The position numbers and the translations under genes were made by a program. Positions 1-8,475 of a DNA stretch of 36,309 nucleotides are shown one piece after another. Source of the stretch: Actinomycetota bacterium (GTDB taxonomy: Bacteria > Actinomycetota > Actinomycetes > S36-B12 > UBA5976); assembly GCA_009698575.1 (NCBI GenBank), contig WLPX01000003.1, positions 1-36,309 of the forward strand. Direction: 5' to 3'. Below the pieces are notes generated by a model. The model worked only from the letters and a program-made list of their open reading frames with translations. It ran no database searches and was not told where the DNA came from. Position 1 is the stretch's first letter. Every line of letters begins with the position of its first letter.

Positions 1-40
1 AAAAATAGATCGGACTCGTTGGTTTCCCAACGAGTCCGAT
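1..40 (-). terminator. Rho-independent terminator of the HU gene
   Basis: A perfect 14-bp inverted repeat (9-22 and 27-40) with a 4-nt loop lies 18 nt past the HU stop codon. On the minus strand the hairpin is followed by a short T run (complement of 1-5). Confidence 0.85.
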
Positions 41-58
41 CGCGTTAAGTTTTAAGGC

Positions 59-337
59 TTATTTGCCTGAAACCTTTTTCTTGAACTCTGCACCTGCACG
101 GAACTTAGGTACTGAAGTTGCTGCAATCTGAACTGGAGCACCAGTCTGTGGGTTGCGGCCAGTACGAGCTGCGCGGTCTGACTTCTCGAAAATGCCAAAG
201 CCAGTTAGGGAAACCTTGTCACCCTTGGCTACTGCACGGCTGATGCTGTCAAAAACTGCATCTACGGCTGCTGTGGCGTCTTTTTTGCTTAGGCCTGCGG
301 CTTCAGCTACTCCATCAATTAGTTCTGCCTTGTTCAC
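59..337 (-). CDS. hup: HU family nucleoid DNA-binding protein
   Basis: This is a 92-residue histone-like protein that binds and bends chromosomal DNA as a dimer. It opens with the family start [10 protein letters not shown], has the helical dimerisation half, and then the GRNPQTG signature of the DNA-binding beta arm, ending in a short Lys-rich tail. The open frame extends upstream to 478, but I chose the GTG at 337 because a strong GGAGG (345-349) precedes it at the right distance and the family begins at exactly this residue. It lacks the long Lys/Ala-rich C-terminal tail of some actinobacterial HU proteins. It has its own terminator and is separated from leuD by another, so it is probably a single-gene unit. 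The leuCD-HU neighbourhood matches the order I recall in Streptomyces. Confidence 0.95.
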   Translation of the reverse strand: MNKAELIDGVAEAAGLSKKDATAAVDAVFDSISRAVAKGDKVSLTGFGIFEKSDRAARTGRNPQTGAPVQIAATSVPKFRAGAEFKKKVSGK

Positions 338-344
338 TTTGGAT

Positions 345-349
345 CCTCC
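345..349 (-). promoter_or_regulatory. Shine-Dalgarno site that fixes the HU start
   Basis: GGAGG on the minus strand lies 7 nt before the GTG at 337. It supports the short, family-typical HU over the 139-residue open frame. Confidence 0.8.
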
Positions 350-503
350 ATAGTTACCCGACCTCCATTGATGAATGCCGGCGATCTTGGTGGTCATTAA
401 CCCTTGCGGATTAACGGCCTTTGAGTTGTTCCAGACTTCCCCGCCTGGCTCACTTGTGACTTTACGGCTCAAAATCAAGGGTTTTTAACCTGACACGCCC
501 AAG

Positions 504-543
504 AAATGCAAAAAATCCCAATTTCTTGGGATTTTTTGCATTT
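504..543 (-). terminator. Terminator after leuD, possibly bidirectional
   Basis: An 18-bp perfect inverted repeat (504-521 and 526-543) with a 4-nt loop lies 11 nt past the leuD stop. Its core is a short GC stem flanked by A6 on one side and T6 on the other, the layout of a terminator that can work in both directions. Nothing is transcribed rightward into it here, so its main job is to end leuCD before HU. Confidence 0.85.
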
Positions 544-554
544 ATTAGCCTGAT

Positions 555-1142
555 TTAGACGGTGGTGGGCTTGAAACTTGGCCGTTTTGCCTCAAATGCC
601 GAAATTTCGTCCACATGCTTAAGAGTCAGTCCGATGTCATCTAGGCCTTCCATTAGTCTCCAGCGGACGTAGGAATCGACTTCAAACTTGGTCGTAAACC
701 CAGCAGCAGTGATTACTTGGCCCTCTAGGTCAACGGTTACCGGAGTTGTTGGATCTTCTTCAATAATCTTCCAAAGTTGCTCTACAGCGCTTTGCTCTAC
801 GGCGGCGGTTAGTAGCCCTTGCTTGCCTGAATTGCCTCGGAAGATATCTGCAAATCGAGATGAGATTACAACTTTGAATCCGTAATCCATTAACGCCCAA
901 ACTGCGTGCTCGCGGCTAGATCCGGTTCCAAAATCAGGACCGGCGACCAAAATGCTCACACCTTGGTATGCCGGACGATTAAGAACAAAGTTTGCATCTT
1001 TGCGCCAGGAATTAAATAGTCCATCTTCGAAACCATGGCGCGTGATGCGCTTTAAGTATTCGGCAGGAATGATCTGGTCGGTATCAACATTGCTTTCTCG
1101 CAGTGGTGCTGCAGTGCCAGTGTGAACTGTGAACTTATCCAT
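555..1142 (-). CDS. leuD: 3-isopropylmalate dehydratase small subunit
   Basis: This is the small, swivelling subunit of isopropylmalate isomerase, which moves the hydroxyl of 2-isopropylmalate in leucine synthesis; with LeuC it also isomerises citramalate when CimA is present. The 195-residue length is normal. Family motifs are visible near the N terminus ([15 protein letters not shown]) and in the loop [10 protein letters not shown] that helps bind substrate. Its ATG shares one base with the leuC stop (TAATG), so the two subunits are translationally coupled. A strong hairpin terminator follows at 504-543. Confidence 0.96.
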   Translation of the reverse strand: MDKFTVHTGTAAPLRESNVDTDQIIPAEYLKRITRHGFEDGLFNSWRKDANFVLNRPAYQGVSILVAGPDFGTGSSREHAVWALMDYGFKVVISSRFADIFRGNSGKQGLLTAAVEQSAVEQLWKIIEEDPTTPVTVDLEGQVITAAGFTTKFEVDSYVRWRLMEGLDDIGLTLKHVDEISAFEAKRPSFKPTTV

Positions 1143-2551
1143 TAGTTACTCCCAACTAAATCTGCTGGTGACGAAAGCGTGCCGCGAATTGCAGTTGCAG
1201 CTGCAACAGCTGGCGACACTAAATGCGTGCGTCCACCTGGTCCTTGTCGGCCTTCGAAGTTTCGATTAGACGTTGATGCGCTGCGCTCACCTGGAGACAA
1301 TTTGTCCGGGTTCATGCCAAGGCACATTGAGCAGCCGGCTTCGCGCCATTCAGCTCCTGCGTCTGCAAAAACCTTATCCAAACCTTCGGCCATAGCTTCT
1401 AGGCGAACTCGAACAGAACCTGGCACCACCATCATGCGCATGCCATCAGCAATTTTTTTGCCTTTGAGAATTTCAGCTGCAGCACGCAGGTCTTCAATTC
1501 GTCCGTTTGTGCAGGAGCCGATGAATACAGTGTCAATTTTGATGTCGCGGATTTTCATTCCCGCTTTAAGGTCCATGTATTCGAGAGCCTTTTCAGTGGC
1601 CTTCTTGTCTACTTCATCGGTGAAGTCATCAGGGCTTGGCACATTCGCTGACAATGGAGCGCCTTGTCCTGGGTTAGTCCCCCAGGTAACAAATGGGCTG
1701 AGCTTTGTCGCGTCAATAATTACTTCGCGATCAAATACCGCATCGGCATCTGTTGGCAGAGTTTTCCAGTAAGCAACTGCTGCATCCCAATCGGCGCCCT
1801 TTGGAGCATGTTCGCGACCTTTTACGTATTCAAACGTGGTTTCATCTGGCGCGATCATTCCGGCGCGAGCGCCAGCTTCGATGCTCATATTGCACATCGT
1901 CATGCGGCCTTCCATGGACAATGCGCGAATTGCTTCACCACGGTATTCAAGGATGTAGCCCTGACCGCCACCAGTTCCAATTTCAGTGATGATTGCCAAA
2001 ATTAGATCTTTTGCAGTCACGCCAACTGGCAATTTCCCATTAACAGTGATCGCCATGGTCTTGAAAGGCTTAAGTGGCAAAGTCTGAGTTGCAAGCACAT
2101 GCTCAACTTCACTTGTGCCAATTCCCATGCCAATAGAACCAAATGCACCATGAGTTGAAGTGTGAGAGTCGCCGCAGACAATTGTCATTCCTGGCTGAGT
2201 TAGGCCTGACTGCGGTGCAATGATGTGAACAATGCCCTGCTCTTTGTTTCCAAGTTCGTAGTTTTCAATTCCAAATTCTTTGGTGTTGATTCGAAGTGCC
2301 TCAATTTGGGCCCTACTAATTGGATCAACGATTGGTTTGTCGATATCAGTTGTTGGCACGTTGTGATCTTCGGTAGCAATTGTTAAGTCTTTGCGTCGAA
2401 CTGATCGACCAGCAGCGCGCAAGCCATCAAAGGCCTGGGGGCTAGTTACTTCGTGTGTCAGGTGAAGATCGATGTAAAGCAAGTCAGGTTCGCCTTCAGC
2501 TCTTCGGACAACGTGGTCATCCCACACTTTTTGTGCCAATGTGCGTCCCAT
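1142..2551 (-). CDS. leuC: 3-isopropylmalate dehydratase large subunit
   Basis: This is the aconitase-fold catalytic subunit with the 4Fe-4S cluster, partner of LeuD. The three cluster ligands are visible as C347 (in SCTNGR) and C407/C410 (in CSMC), and the [12 protein letters not shown] motif lies near residue 127. The length of 469 is standard. An AGGAGG precedes the ATG. It is first in the leuCD operon and divergent from ndgR; the 61-nt gap carries facing promoters and an inverted repeat, so repression by that regulator is likely. Given cimA in this window, it probably also serves isoleucine synthesis through citramalate. Confidence 0.97.
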   Translation of the reverse strand: MGRTLAQKVWDDHVVRRAEGEPDLLYIDLHLTHEVTSPQAFDGLRAAGRSVRRKDLTIATEDHNVPTTDIDKPIVDPISRAQIEALRINTKEFGIENYELGNKEQGIVHIIAPQSGLTQPGMTIVCGDSHTSTHGAFGSIGMGIGTSEVEHVLATQTLPLKPFKTMAITVNGKLPVGVTAKDLILAIITEIGTGGGQGYILEYRGEAIRALSMEGRMTMCNMSIEAGARAGMIAPDETTFEYVKGREHAPKGADWDAAVAYWKTLPTDADAVFDREVIIDATKLSPFVTWGTNPGQGAPLSANVPSPDDFTDEVDKKATEKALEYMDLKAGMKIRDIKIDTVFIGSCTNGRIEDLRAAAEILKGKKIADGMRMMVVPGSVRVRLEAMAEGLDKVFADAGAEWREAGCSMCLGMNPDKLSPGERSASTSNRNFEGRQGPGGRTHLVSPAVAAATAIRGTLSSPADLVGSN

Positions 2552-2573
2552 TACTGCCTCCTATTGCGTATCA

Positions 2574-2615
2574 ATTTTGACATCTCACCATTCGAGATAG
2601 CAATATCACTACATG
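2574..2615. promoter_or_regulatory. Divergent ndgR/leuC control region with operator candidates
   Basis: The 61-nt gap holds a rightward TTGACA (2577-2582) with a weak CAATAT (2601-2606) 18 nt on. It also holds a leftward TTGCTA (complement of 2598-2603) with CAAAAT (complement of 2574-2579), also 18 nt apart. The inverted repeat ATCTC-N7-GAGAT (2582-2598) lies between them. On the minus strand 2615-2604 reads CATGTAGTGATA, which differs at two positions from the corynebacterial LtbR site as I remember it, CA(T/C)ATAGTGAGA. It overlaps the ndgR start codon, suggesting autoregulation. Site assignments are inference. Confidence 0.5.
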
Positions 2616-3332
2616 GACAATAGTAGTAGCGGTGTTGGAGTTCTGGATAAAGCTGCCCACATTCTGGACGCTTTGGAATCTGGACCCCTATCTTTAGCAG
2701 GTTTAGTCAGTGCAACTGGCTTAGCTCGTCCAACTGCCCACCGACTAGCGACCGCACTTGAACATCACCGGCTTGTTACGCGCGATCTAAATGGTCGATT
2801 CGTACTTGGACCACGCGTTGCCGAATTAGCCGGCGCAGCTGGGGAAGATAAATTACTCGCTATTGCTAATCCAATCTTGATTGCACTGCGCGATGCCACG
2901 AAGGAAAGTGCCCAGCTTTATCGTCGTCAAGGTGACCAGCGCATCTGCGTTGCAGCAGCAGAGCGCATGACGGGTTTGCGAGATACCGTGCCCGTTGGTG
3001 TTGGGCTAACTATGGGCGCAGGTTCCGCAGCCCAAATCCTGTTGGCATGGGAAGAACCGGATCGATTGCATCGTGGCTTGCAAGGCGCAAAATTTACAGC
3101 TACTGATTTATCAGGTGTCCGCCGCCGGGGTTGGGCACAATCACTTGGTGAACGTGAACCTGGCGTAGCTTCGGTCAGTGCACCGATCCGCGGTACTAAT
3201 GGAAAAGTTATTGCTGCAGTATCAATCTCGGGTCCGATAGAACGTCTAACAAAAACTCCAGGTCGAATACATGGCATGGCCGTCATGACCGCCGCGAACC
3301 GAATCAGTGATTCACTAAAAGCACGTAGCTAG
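2613..3332 (+). CDS. ndgR: IclR-family regulator of leucine/branched-chain genes (NdgR/LtbR type)
   Basis: This 239-residue transcription factor has an N-terminal winged helix-turn-helix (about 8-60, with LAGLVSATGLARPTAHRLA) and a C-terminal IclR effector domain. The sequence closely resembles Streptomyces NdgR as I recall it, including the YRRQGDQRICVAAAERMTGL and GVRRRGWAQS segments. NdgR in Streptomyces and LtbR in Corynebacterium control leuCD and other amino-acid genes, and here the gene is divergent from leuCD. No Shine-Dalgarno is visible before the ATG, and a TTGACA box lies 31-36 nt upstream, so the mRNA may be leaderless. The effector cannot be read from sequence. Confidence 0.92.
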   Translation: MDNSSSGVGVLDKAAHILDALESGPLSLAGLVSATGLARPTAHRLATALEHHRLVTRDLNGRFVLGPRVAELAGAAGEDKLLAIANPILIALRDATKESAQLYRRQGDQRICVAAAERMTGLRDTVPVGVGLTMGAGSAAQILLAWEEPDRLHRGLQGAKFTATDLSGVRRRGWAQSLGEREPGVASVSAPIRGTNGKVIAAVSISGPIERLTKTPGRIHGMAVMTAANRISDSLKARS

Positions 3333-3346
3333 TTAAAACAGGGCAT

Positions 3347-3375
3347 TTAGAACTTGGCCAAATTTACGTTATTGT
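3347..3375 (+). promoter_or_regulatory. Probable promoter of tRNA-Glu
   Basis: TTAGAA (3347-3352) and TATTGT (3370-3375) are 17 nt apart and would start transcription a few bases before the tRNA 5' end at 3386. Match to consensus is moderate. Confidence 0.4.
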
Positions 3376-3385
3376 GAACAGGTGC

Positions 3386-3458
3386 GGCCCCGTTGTGTAG
3401 CGGCCTAGCACGCCGCCCTCTCAAGGCGGTAGCGCGGGTTCGAATCCCGTCGGGGCTA
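3386..3458 (+). tRNA. tRNA-Glu (anticodon CTC)
   Basis: A full cloverleaf can be drawn: acceptor GGCCCCG/CGGGGCT with one G-U pair, anticodon stem CCGCC/GGCGG around the loop CTCTCAA, and a T arm with TTCGAAT. The anticodon CTC reads GAG. CCA is not encoded. It has its own terminator and, in this genome, is separated from gltX by lldD and tRNA-Gln. Confidence 0.95.
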
Positions 3459-3468
3459 CAAATGAATC

Positions 3469-3490
3469 AGACCCTCAGGGGTCTTTTTTA
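3469..3490 (+). terminator. Terminator of tRNA-Glu
   Basis: A 6-bp stem (AGACCC/GGGTCT) with a TCAG loop is followed by TTTTTTA, 10 nt after the tRNA. On the other strand the hairpin has no T run after it, so it should act rightward only. Confidence 0.8.
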
Positions 3491-3506
3491 TTTGACTAAC
3501 AAATTT

Positions 3507-4730
3507 TTAGGACGTTCCCTGGCCGCGGAATCGAACCATATCTGGTGTTAGCTGATCCAAAGATGTAATGCCCATGAGTCGCATAGTTTGCTCGACTTCA
3601 CCTTGCAAGATTTGTGCAGCTCTACGCACACCTGCTTCTCCACCAGCCATAATTCCGTAAAGGTAGGCCCGGCCAACTAGTACGGCATCTGCACCTAGGC
3701 CAATGCCACCGACTACGTCAGAACCAGACAATGCGCCACCGTCAATAAACAACTGAGTAGCGGTTCCAGAAATGGCCGCCTTAACTGATGGCAATAGTTC
3801 TAATGGAACTACCGATCGATCGAGTTGGCGCCCACCGTGATTTGAAAGCACTACGGCGTCAACGCCTGCATTGGCAAGCATTGCAGCGTCATTTACATTT
3901 TGCACGCCTTTAACAATTAGCTTGCCTGGCCAATTTTCTTTCAGCCATTCCACGTCCTTCATGGTGATTGATGGATCAAAAACGTTATTCATTAATTCCG
4001 CAACTGTGCCGCCAGTCGATTTCAGCGAGGCAAACTCAAGCGGTTTAGTCGTCAATAGATTGCCCCACCATTTTGGGTACCTGGCCATATCCGCCATAGT
4101 TTTTAAAGTTAATTGTGGTGGGATCGTCAAACCATTTTCCACATCGCGCACCCGCATCCCGCCAACAACCGTGTCAACAGTGAGCATGATCGCTTCATAC
4201 CCTGCAGCCGCAGCGCGTTCTACTAGTTCATAGCGAGTTGCTTTCTCACGCCATAAATAAAGTTGGAACCACTTGCGAGTTTCTGGCGCTGCGGCAGCAA
4301 GATCCTCAATCGAGGTTGTGCCAAGGGTTGACAATGTATATGGAATTCCAAACTCGGCGGCAACCTTGGCAACCGCTGGTTCACCTTGATAGTGCATCAT
4401 GCGAGTAAAGCCAGTTGGGCTAAATACAAAAGGCAATGCTGACTTCTGACCAAAAATCGAAATCGATGTGTCAACGCTGGAGACATCACGTAAAACATGC
4501 GGATGGAACTCTAACCTTCGATAAGCCTCATAGGCGCGGCCATAACTTAGTTCTTCGCCTGCTGCGCCATCGGTGTAGTCAAATACTGCGCGCGGTGTTT
4601 TACCTTTTCCGATGGTGCGAAGCTGAGAGATTGTGACAGCGTGCGCGACTTCATCCGTTCGGGAAAATGGTGACTTGAACCCCAGGATTGGTTTTAGATC
4701 TGACCATCTTGGCAATTGCCGCTTACTCAT
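3507..4730 (-). CDS. lldD: FMN-dependent L-lactate / alpha-hydroxy-acid dehydrogenase (LldD type)
   Basis: This is a 407-residue member of the FMN alpha-hydroxy-acid dehydrogenase family, which oxidises L-lactate or a similar 2-hydroxy acid to the 2-keto acid, usually passing electrons to the quinone pool. Key residues are present: Y52 (FDYTDGAA), K274 (LIVKG) and the active-site segment SNHGGRQLD with H298 and R301. The opening residues SKRQLPRWSDLKPIL resemble mycobacterial LldD2. I placed the start at the ATG at 4730, not the longer frame, because similarity begins there. It sits between tRNA-Glu and tRNA-Gln and is preceded by AT-rich palindromes (4742-4771) that may be its operator. L-lactate is the most likely substrate, but glycolate or other hydroxy acids are possible. 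Confidence 0.85.
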   Translation of the reverse strand: MSKRQLPRWSDLKPILGFKSPFSRTDEVAHAVTISQLRTIGKGKTPRAVFDYTDGAAGEELSYGRAYEAYRRLEFHPHVLRDVSSVDTSISIFGQKSALPFVFSPTGFTRMMHYQGEPAVAKVAAEFGIPYTLSTLGTTSIEDLAAAAPETRKWFQLYLWREKATRYELVERAAAAGYEAIMLTVDTVVGGMRVRDVENGLTIPPQLTLKTMADMARYPKWWGNLLTTKPLEFASLKSTGGTVAELMNNVFDPSITMKDVEWLKENWPGKLIVKGVQNVNDAAMLANAGVDAVVLSNHGGRQLDRSVVPLELLPSVKAAISGTATQLFIDGGALSGSDVVGGIGLGADAVLVGRAYLYGIMAGGEAGVRRAAQILQGEVEQTMRLMGITSLDQLTPDMVRFRGQGTS

Positions 4731-4741
4731 GACATTCACTA

Positions 4742-4771
4742 TTCCATGATTTGGAAACATTTGGAATGTTT
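4742..4771. promoter_or_regulatory. Palindromes upstream of lldD (operator candidate)
   Basis: Two overlapping inverted repeats lie between lldD and tRNA-Gln: TTCCA-N5-TGGAA (4742-4756) and the 17-nt palindrome AAACATTTGGAATGTTT (4755-4771). They lie 11-41 nt before the lldD ATG. They could bind a lactate-responsive regulator. The second could also help end the tRNA-Gln transcript, but its stem is AT-rich. Confidence 0.35.
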
Positions 4772-4776
4772 TTATG

Positions 4777-4851
4777 TGGCTGGGATACCTGGACTCGAAC
4801 CAAGACTAACTGAACCAGAATCAGTTGGGCTGCCAATTACCCCATATCCCA
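4777..4851 (-). tRNA. tRNA-Gln (anticodon CTG), CCA encoded
   Basis: The minus strand folds as a cloverleaf: acceptor TGGGATA/TATCCCA, anticodon stem ACTGA/TCAGT around the loop TTCTGGT, T arm with TTCGAGT, discriminator G, then encoded CCA (4779-4777). The anticodon CTG reads CAG. It begins 67 nt after the gltX stop on the same strand with no terminator visible between them, so it may be cut from the gltX transcript. Confidence 0.93.
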
Positions 4852-4918
4852 AATGGCATTACGAATCGAAATTCTATCTCAGGGCACGTGATTGAGCGAA
4901 ATGCGTAATCTCGGGTGC

Positions 4919-6400
4919 CTATTTAATAGCGGCCGCAATGCGCGCTAGTGAGCGTTCCCGGCCAAGGATTTCTAGTGACTCAAAAAGTGGTGGCGACACT
5001 CGTCGTCCGGTAACTGCTACCCGAACTGGACCGAATGCAACTTTAGGTTTTAGCTCCATCTCTTCGATTAGTGCTACGCGCAAAGCCGCTTCAATTGCTG
5101 CGGTATTCCACTCAGCAAGTGCACTCAATGCATTAAGCGCAGCTACTAAAACTGGTTGAGCATCTTGTGTGAGAACCTTTTCGGCTTCAATAGGGTCTAC
5201 TTCAAAGGATGCACTGCCAGGCTGGTCTGCAAACAAAAAGCCCAGCATGCCAACGCCTTGCTTTAGAGTTTCCATGCGTTCTTGCACCAGTGGAATCGCA
5301 TCAAGCAAAACAGCGAGCTGTTCGTCGCTTGGTTGCCCCGAGAGCACACCACCCTTAATCAGATATGGTGTTAGTCGCTTGGCGAGTTCAGCTGGGTCTA
5401 GGGTGCGAATCCAGTCCCCATTAATTGAGGTGCACTTCTTTAAGTCAAAACGTGCTGGATTTGCATTCACGCGAGCAACATCAAATACTGTTGCCATTTC
5501 ATCTTTGGAGAAAAACTCACGGTCCTCGCCAAAGGCCCAACCTAGAAGCGCTAAGTAATTTAGTAAGCCTTCGGGTAAATAGCCCTCTTCGCGATACATC
5601 AACAAACTTGATTCTGGATCTCGCTTAGATAATTTCTTATTGCCTTCACCCATTACATATGGAAGGTGTCCATAAAGCGGGCGCTCACCCTTAGCAACTC
5701 CAATTGCTTTTAAGGCATCGTAAAGTGCGAGCTGGCGAGGAGTGCTACTCAATAAGTCTTCACCACGTAGTACATGGGTGATTTCCATCAGGACGTCATC
5801 GACTGGATTTACCAAGGTGTAAAGCGGCTCCCCTGTTGCGCGCACAATTACATAGTCCGGCACATGTTCTGCAGCAAAGGTCACATCACCGCGAACCAGA
5901 TCTGTCCAAGTGAAATCCGTATCCGGCATGCGAAAGCGCACAACCGGCGAACGTCCTTGGGACTTAAAGTCAATAACTTGTTCATTGGATAAGTTTCGGC
6001 ACGCACCGTCATACCCAGGAGTCTTGTTTGCCTCGCGCGCTGCTTCGCGGCGCTCTTCTAATTCATCTTGAGAGCAGTAGCAATGATAAGCGTGACCGGT
6101 TTCTAGCAACTGATTTGCAACTTTGGCATAAATATCCATGCGTTGGGATTGGCGATACGGCTCATGCGGGCCGCCAACTTCAGGACCTTCATCCCAGTCC
6201 AAACCTAGCCAGCGAAGTGAATCTAGTAAGTCGGTATAGGACTGTTCAGAATCCCGAGCACTATCAGTATCTTCAATCCGAAATACAAATGTGCCACCAG
6301 TGTGCCGAGCGTAGGCCCAGTTAAATAACGCAGTGCGCACCATGCCAACGTGCGGGTTGCCTGTCGGTGAGGGACAGAACCGAACTCGAACGTTTGACAC
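4919..6400 (-). CDS. gltX: Glutamyl-tRNA synthetase, probably non-discriminating
   Basis: This class I aminoacyl-tRNA synthetase of 493 residues loads glutamate onto tRNA. The HIGH signature appears as HVGM (17-20) and the KMSKS signature as KLSKR (256-260); RIEDTD at 41-46 is also typical. It starts at a GTG preceded by AGGAGA. It follows the FAH-family gene by 21 nt and precedes tRNA-Gln. GatA and GatB are encoded about 27 kb away in the same window. Actinobacteria generally use one GltX to charge both tRNA-Glu and tRNA-Gln and then amidate the latter; that this enzyme does so is inference from context. Confidence 0.96.
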   Translation of the reverse strand: MSNVRVRFCPSPTGNPHVGMVRTALFNWAYARHTGGTFVFRIEDTDSARDSEQSYTDLLDSLRWLGLDWDEGPEVGGPHEPYRQSQRMDIYAKVANQLLETGHAYHCYCSQDELEERREAAREANKTPGYDGACRNLSNEQVIDFKSQGRSPVVRFRMPDTDFTWTDLVRGDVTFAAEHVPDYVIVRATGEPLYTLVNPVDDVLMEITHVLRGEDLLSSTPRQLALYDALKAIGVAKGERPLYGHLPYVMGEGNKKLSKRDPESSLLMYREEGYLPEGLLNYLALLGWAFGEDREFFSKDEMATVFDVARVNANPARFDLKKCTSINGDWIRTLDPAELAKRLTPYLIKGGVLSGQPSDEQLAVLLDAIPLVQERMETLKQGVGMLGFLFADQPGSASFEVDPIEAEKVLTQDAQPVLVAALNALSALAEWNTAAIEAALRVALIEEMELKPKVAFGPVRVAVTGRRVSPPLFESLEILGRERSLARIAAAIK

Positions 6401-6421
6401 AGATTCTCCTGATTAGAACTT

Positions 6422-7186
6422 TTAGCGAACTACGACTGAATTTGTAAGGCTACCAATGTCTTGAATCGTCACGGTTACGGAATCTCCTGCTGCCAGCGCA
6501 CCAACGCCAGCTGGGGTGCCAGTCAAAATTACGTCACCTGGCAACAAAGTCATCATGTGTGAAATCCAAGAAACCATTTCCCTGGCACTACGAACTAAAT
6601 CGTTAGTGTTGCCATCTTGGCGAGTTTCCCCATTGACCATGCAGGAGATCGCTAAGTCTTCTGGATCTAATTCAGTTTCAATCCAAGGACCTAGTGGGCA
6701 AAACGTATCGAAGCTCTTGGCGCGAGTCCACTGTCCGTCACTATTTTGCAAATCGCGAGCTGTTACATCATTGGCGCAGGTGTAGCCGAAAATAACTTCG
6801 TCAGCGCGATCAATGTCTACATTCTTTGCAAGTGCCCCAATCACAATTGCCAACTCAGCTTCGTGATGCACATTCACAGATTGTGGTGGCAAAACAATAA
6901 AGTCTCCATCACCAATAACTGTGGTGTTGGGCTTAATAAAAATTACTGGCTCCGCAGGTACATCCCCACCCATTTCCTTGGCATGGTCGGCATAGTTTTT
7001 GCCTACGCATACAACCTTGCTGGGAATAACGGGGGCCAGAATCTTTACGTCGGCTAAATTCAAGGCCGCCACTGGATCACTGATGTCGGGCCAAGGCAGC
7101 CCAGTGATTAATTCGATCTTTTCACCAGTAATAACGCCATAAACGGGGAACTCAACACCAGGAACTGAAACTCGGGCAATACGCAC
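6422..7186 (-). CDS. Fumarylacetoacetate hydrolase family protein
   Basis: This 254-residue protein has the FAH C-terminal fold used by hydrolases, decarboxylases and isomerases of 2-keto acids and by oxaloacetate tautomerases or decarboxylases. The metal ligands are visible as E109 and E111 (in HHEAELA) and D140 (in ANDVTARDLQ), and the start of the domain is marked by KVVCVGKNYADHAKEM. The reaction cannot be told from sequence. The gene starts at a GTG with TAGCAT 6 nt upstream and no Shine-Dalgarno, so its mRNA is probably leaderless. It leads a likely unit with gltX and tRNA-Gln. I recall a similar FAH-gltX pairing in other actinobacteria, but do not know the reason for it. Confidence 0.85.
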   Translation of the reverse strand: MRIARVSVPGVEFPVYGVITGEKIELITGLPWPDISDPVAALNLADVKILAPVIPSKVVCVGKNYADHAKEMGGDVPAEPVIFIKPNTTVIGDGDFIVLPPQSVNVHHEAELAIVIGALAKNVDIDRADEVIFGYTCANDVTARDLQNSDGQWTRAKSFDTFCPLGPWIETELDPEDLAISCMVNGETRQDGNTNDLVRSAREMVSWISHMMTLLPGDVILTGTPAGVGALAAGDSVTVTIQDIGSLTNSVVVR

Positions 7187-7192
7187 GCTCTC

Positions 7193-7198
7193 ATGCTA
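7193..7198 (-). promoter_or_regulatory. -10 box for leaderless FAH-gltX transcript
   Basis: TAGCAT on the minus strand ends 6 nt before the GTG. A TTGGGG box lies 17 nt further upstream. Confidence 0.5.
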
Positions 7199-7287
7199 TC
7201 GGGTTACCTGATGCCCCCCAAGATTGCCAAATTATTTAGGTACCCTCTGCCCGCATTGGAGCGAATCCCCCCTGCAATAGTTGTCTG

Positions 7288-8475
7288 GTGGATTTGATTC
7301 TCTGGGCAACAATCATCACAGTCGGACTGGCACTAATTTTTGATTTCAGTAATGGTTTTCATGATGCGGCTAATGCAACAGCCACAGTAATCGCAACCAA
7401 GTCGTTGAAGCCAAAGACTGCGGTTGCCATTTCCGCAGTCTTTAATTTTTTACCGGCATTTGTAATCGGCACTGCAGTTGCAAATACTATTTCTAAAACA
7501 GTGAACATTGATGCACTCCCAACGGTCGCAGAAGGAATGATCCCAATCGGGCTTCGCGTCACATTGGCTGCTTTACTCGGCGCTATTTTTTGGAACTTTT
7601 TTACGTGGGCGCTTGGGCTACCTTCTTCCTCATCGCACGCCCTAATTGGTGGCCTTATTGGTGCTGGAATTTCAGCAGGTGGCACTCAGGCGGTTTCTTG
7701 GTCCACTGTTTCGAAAACTGCAATTGCGATTATTGCTTCTCCCTTGATAGCTTTCCTTGTTGCCATTATTGCTAGCTGGTTAATAAAAGCATCTCAAAAG
7801 ATATTTAAGTTAGACGATGATCATGAAGTATTTCGCTGGGGTCAAATTATTTCGAGTGCATTCTTGTCTTGGGGACACGGCTCTAATGATGCGCAAAAAA
7901 CAATGGGCATCATCGCTGCCACGCTTTACGCATCTGGATACTTAGTTGCTGAAGATGCTTCAAAACTGACGCCAACTACGTGGGTTATTTTTTCTGCACA
8001 AACGGCAATAGCTATGGGCACGTTTTATGGTGGCTGGCGAATCATTCAAACTATGGGGCTCAACATAACCCACATAACTAGGGCATCTGGAATGGCAGCA
8101 AACATCGGAGCCATTACTTCTATTAGCGGTGCTACGCACCTTGGCATTCCGATTTCAACAACTCATGCTGCAGCCTCATCAGTCATTGGGTCTGGAGTTG
8201 GAACTGGCCACAAAGTTCATCTCAATACCGTCGGGCGAATGATGTCAGCGTGGGTCGTTACTTTGCCTAGCGCTGGAATAGTAGGGTTCATTACTTTCAA
8301 GGCCACCGTATTGCCTGGTATTTGGGCGTTCGTAGTTACTGGCTTTTTGATTGTTGCCTTACTCGCCTACGCAATACGACTGATGTTTTCGGCAACAACA
8401 GCTGCCGATGTTGAGCGGGCATTACCTCTTGCTGTGGCCGCGAGTGTTTCAATTGAGGATAAGCCAGCAGCCTAA
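7288..8475 (+). CDS. pit: Low-affinity inorganic phosphate transporter, Pit family
   Basis: This 395-residue membrane protein of the PiT (PHO4) family moves phosphate, probably as a metal complex, with protons. The two repeat signatures are visible: GFHDAANATATVIAT in the first half and HGSNDAQKTMGIIAATL in the second. About ten hydrophobic stretches run through the protein. It starts at a GTG; no Shine-Dalgarno is seen, and TAGTTG lies 4 nt upstream of the start. There is no PhoU-like partner next to it. Its stop codon overlaps that of the convergent cimA (shared bases 8472-8475), so no terminator fits between them. Confidence 0.92.
   Translation: MDLILWATIITVGLALIFDFSNGFHDAANATATVIATKSLKPKTAVAISAVFNFLPAFVIGTAVANTISKTVNIDALPTVAEGMIPIGLRVTLAALLGAIFWNFFTWALGLPSSSSHALIGGLIGAGISAGGTQAVSWSTVSKTAIAIIASPLIAFLVAIIASWLIKASQKIFKLDDDHEVFRWGQIISSAFLSWGHGSNDAQKTMGIIAATLYASGYLVAEDASKLTPTTWVIFSAQTAIAMGTFYGGWRIIQTMGLNITHITRASGMAANIGAITSISGATHLGIPISTTHAAASSVIGSGVGTGHKVHLNTVGRMMSAWVVTLPSAGIVGFITFKATVLPGIWAFVVTGFLIVALLAYAIRLMFSATTAADVERALPLAVAASVSIEDKPAA

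Noticed and set aside
338..478. N-terminal extension of HU in the same frame
   Set aside because: A strong Shine-Dalgarno and the family start residues point to the GTG at 337; the extension has no HU similarity.
1179..1772. 197-residue plus-strand frame opposite leuC
   Set aside because: It is an antisense shadow of leuC with no domain of its own.
3469..3490. tRNA-Glu terminator also serving lldD from the other side
   Set aside because: On the minus strand the hairpin is preceded, not followed, by the A/T run, so it lacks the T tract needed for leftward termination.
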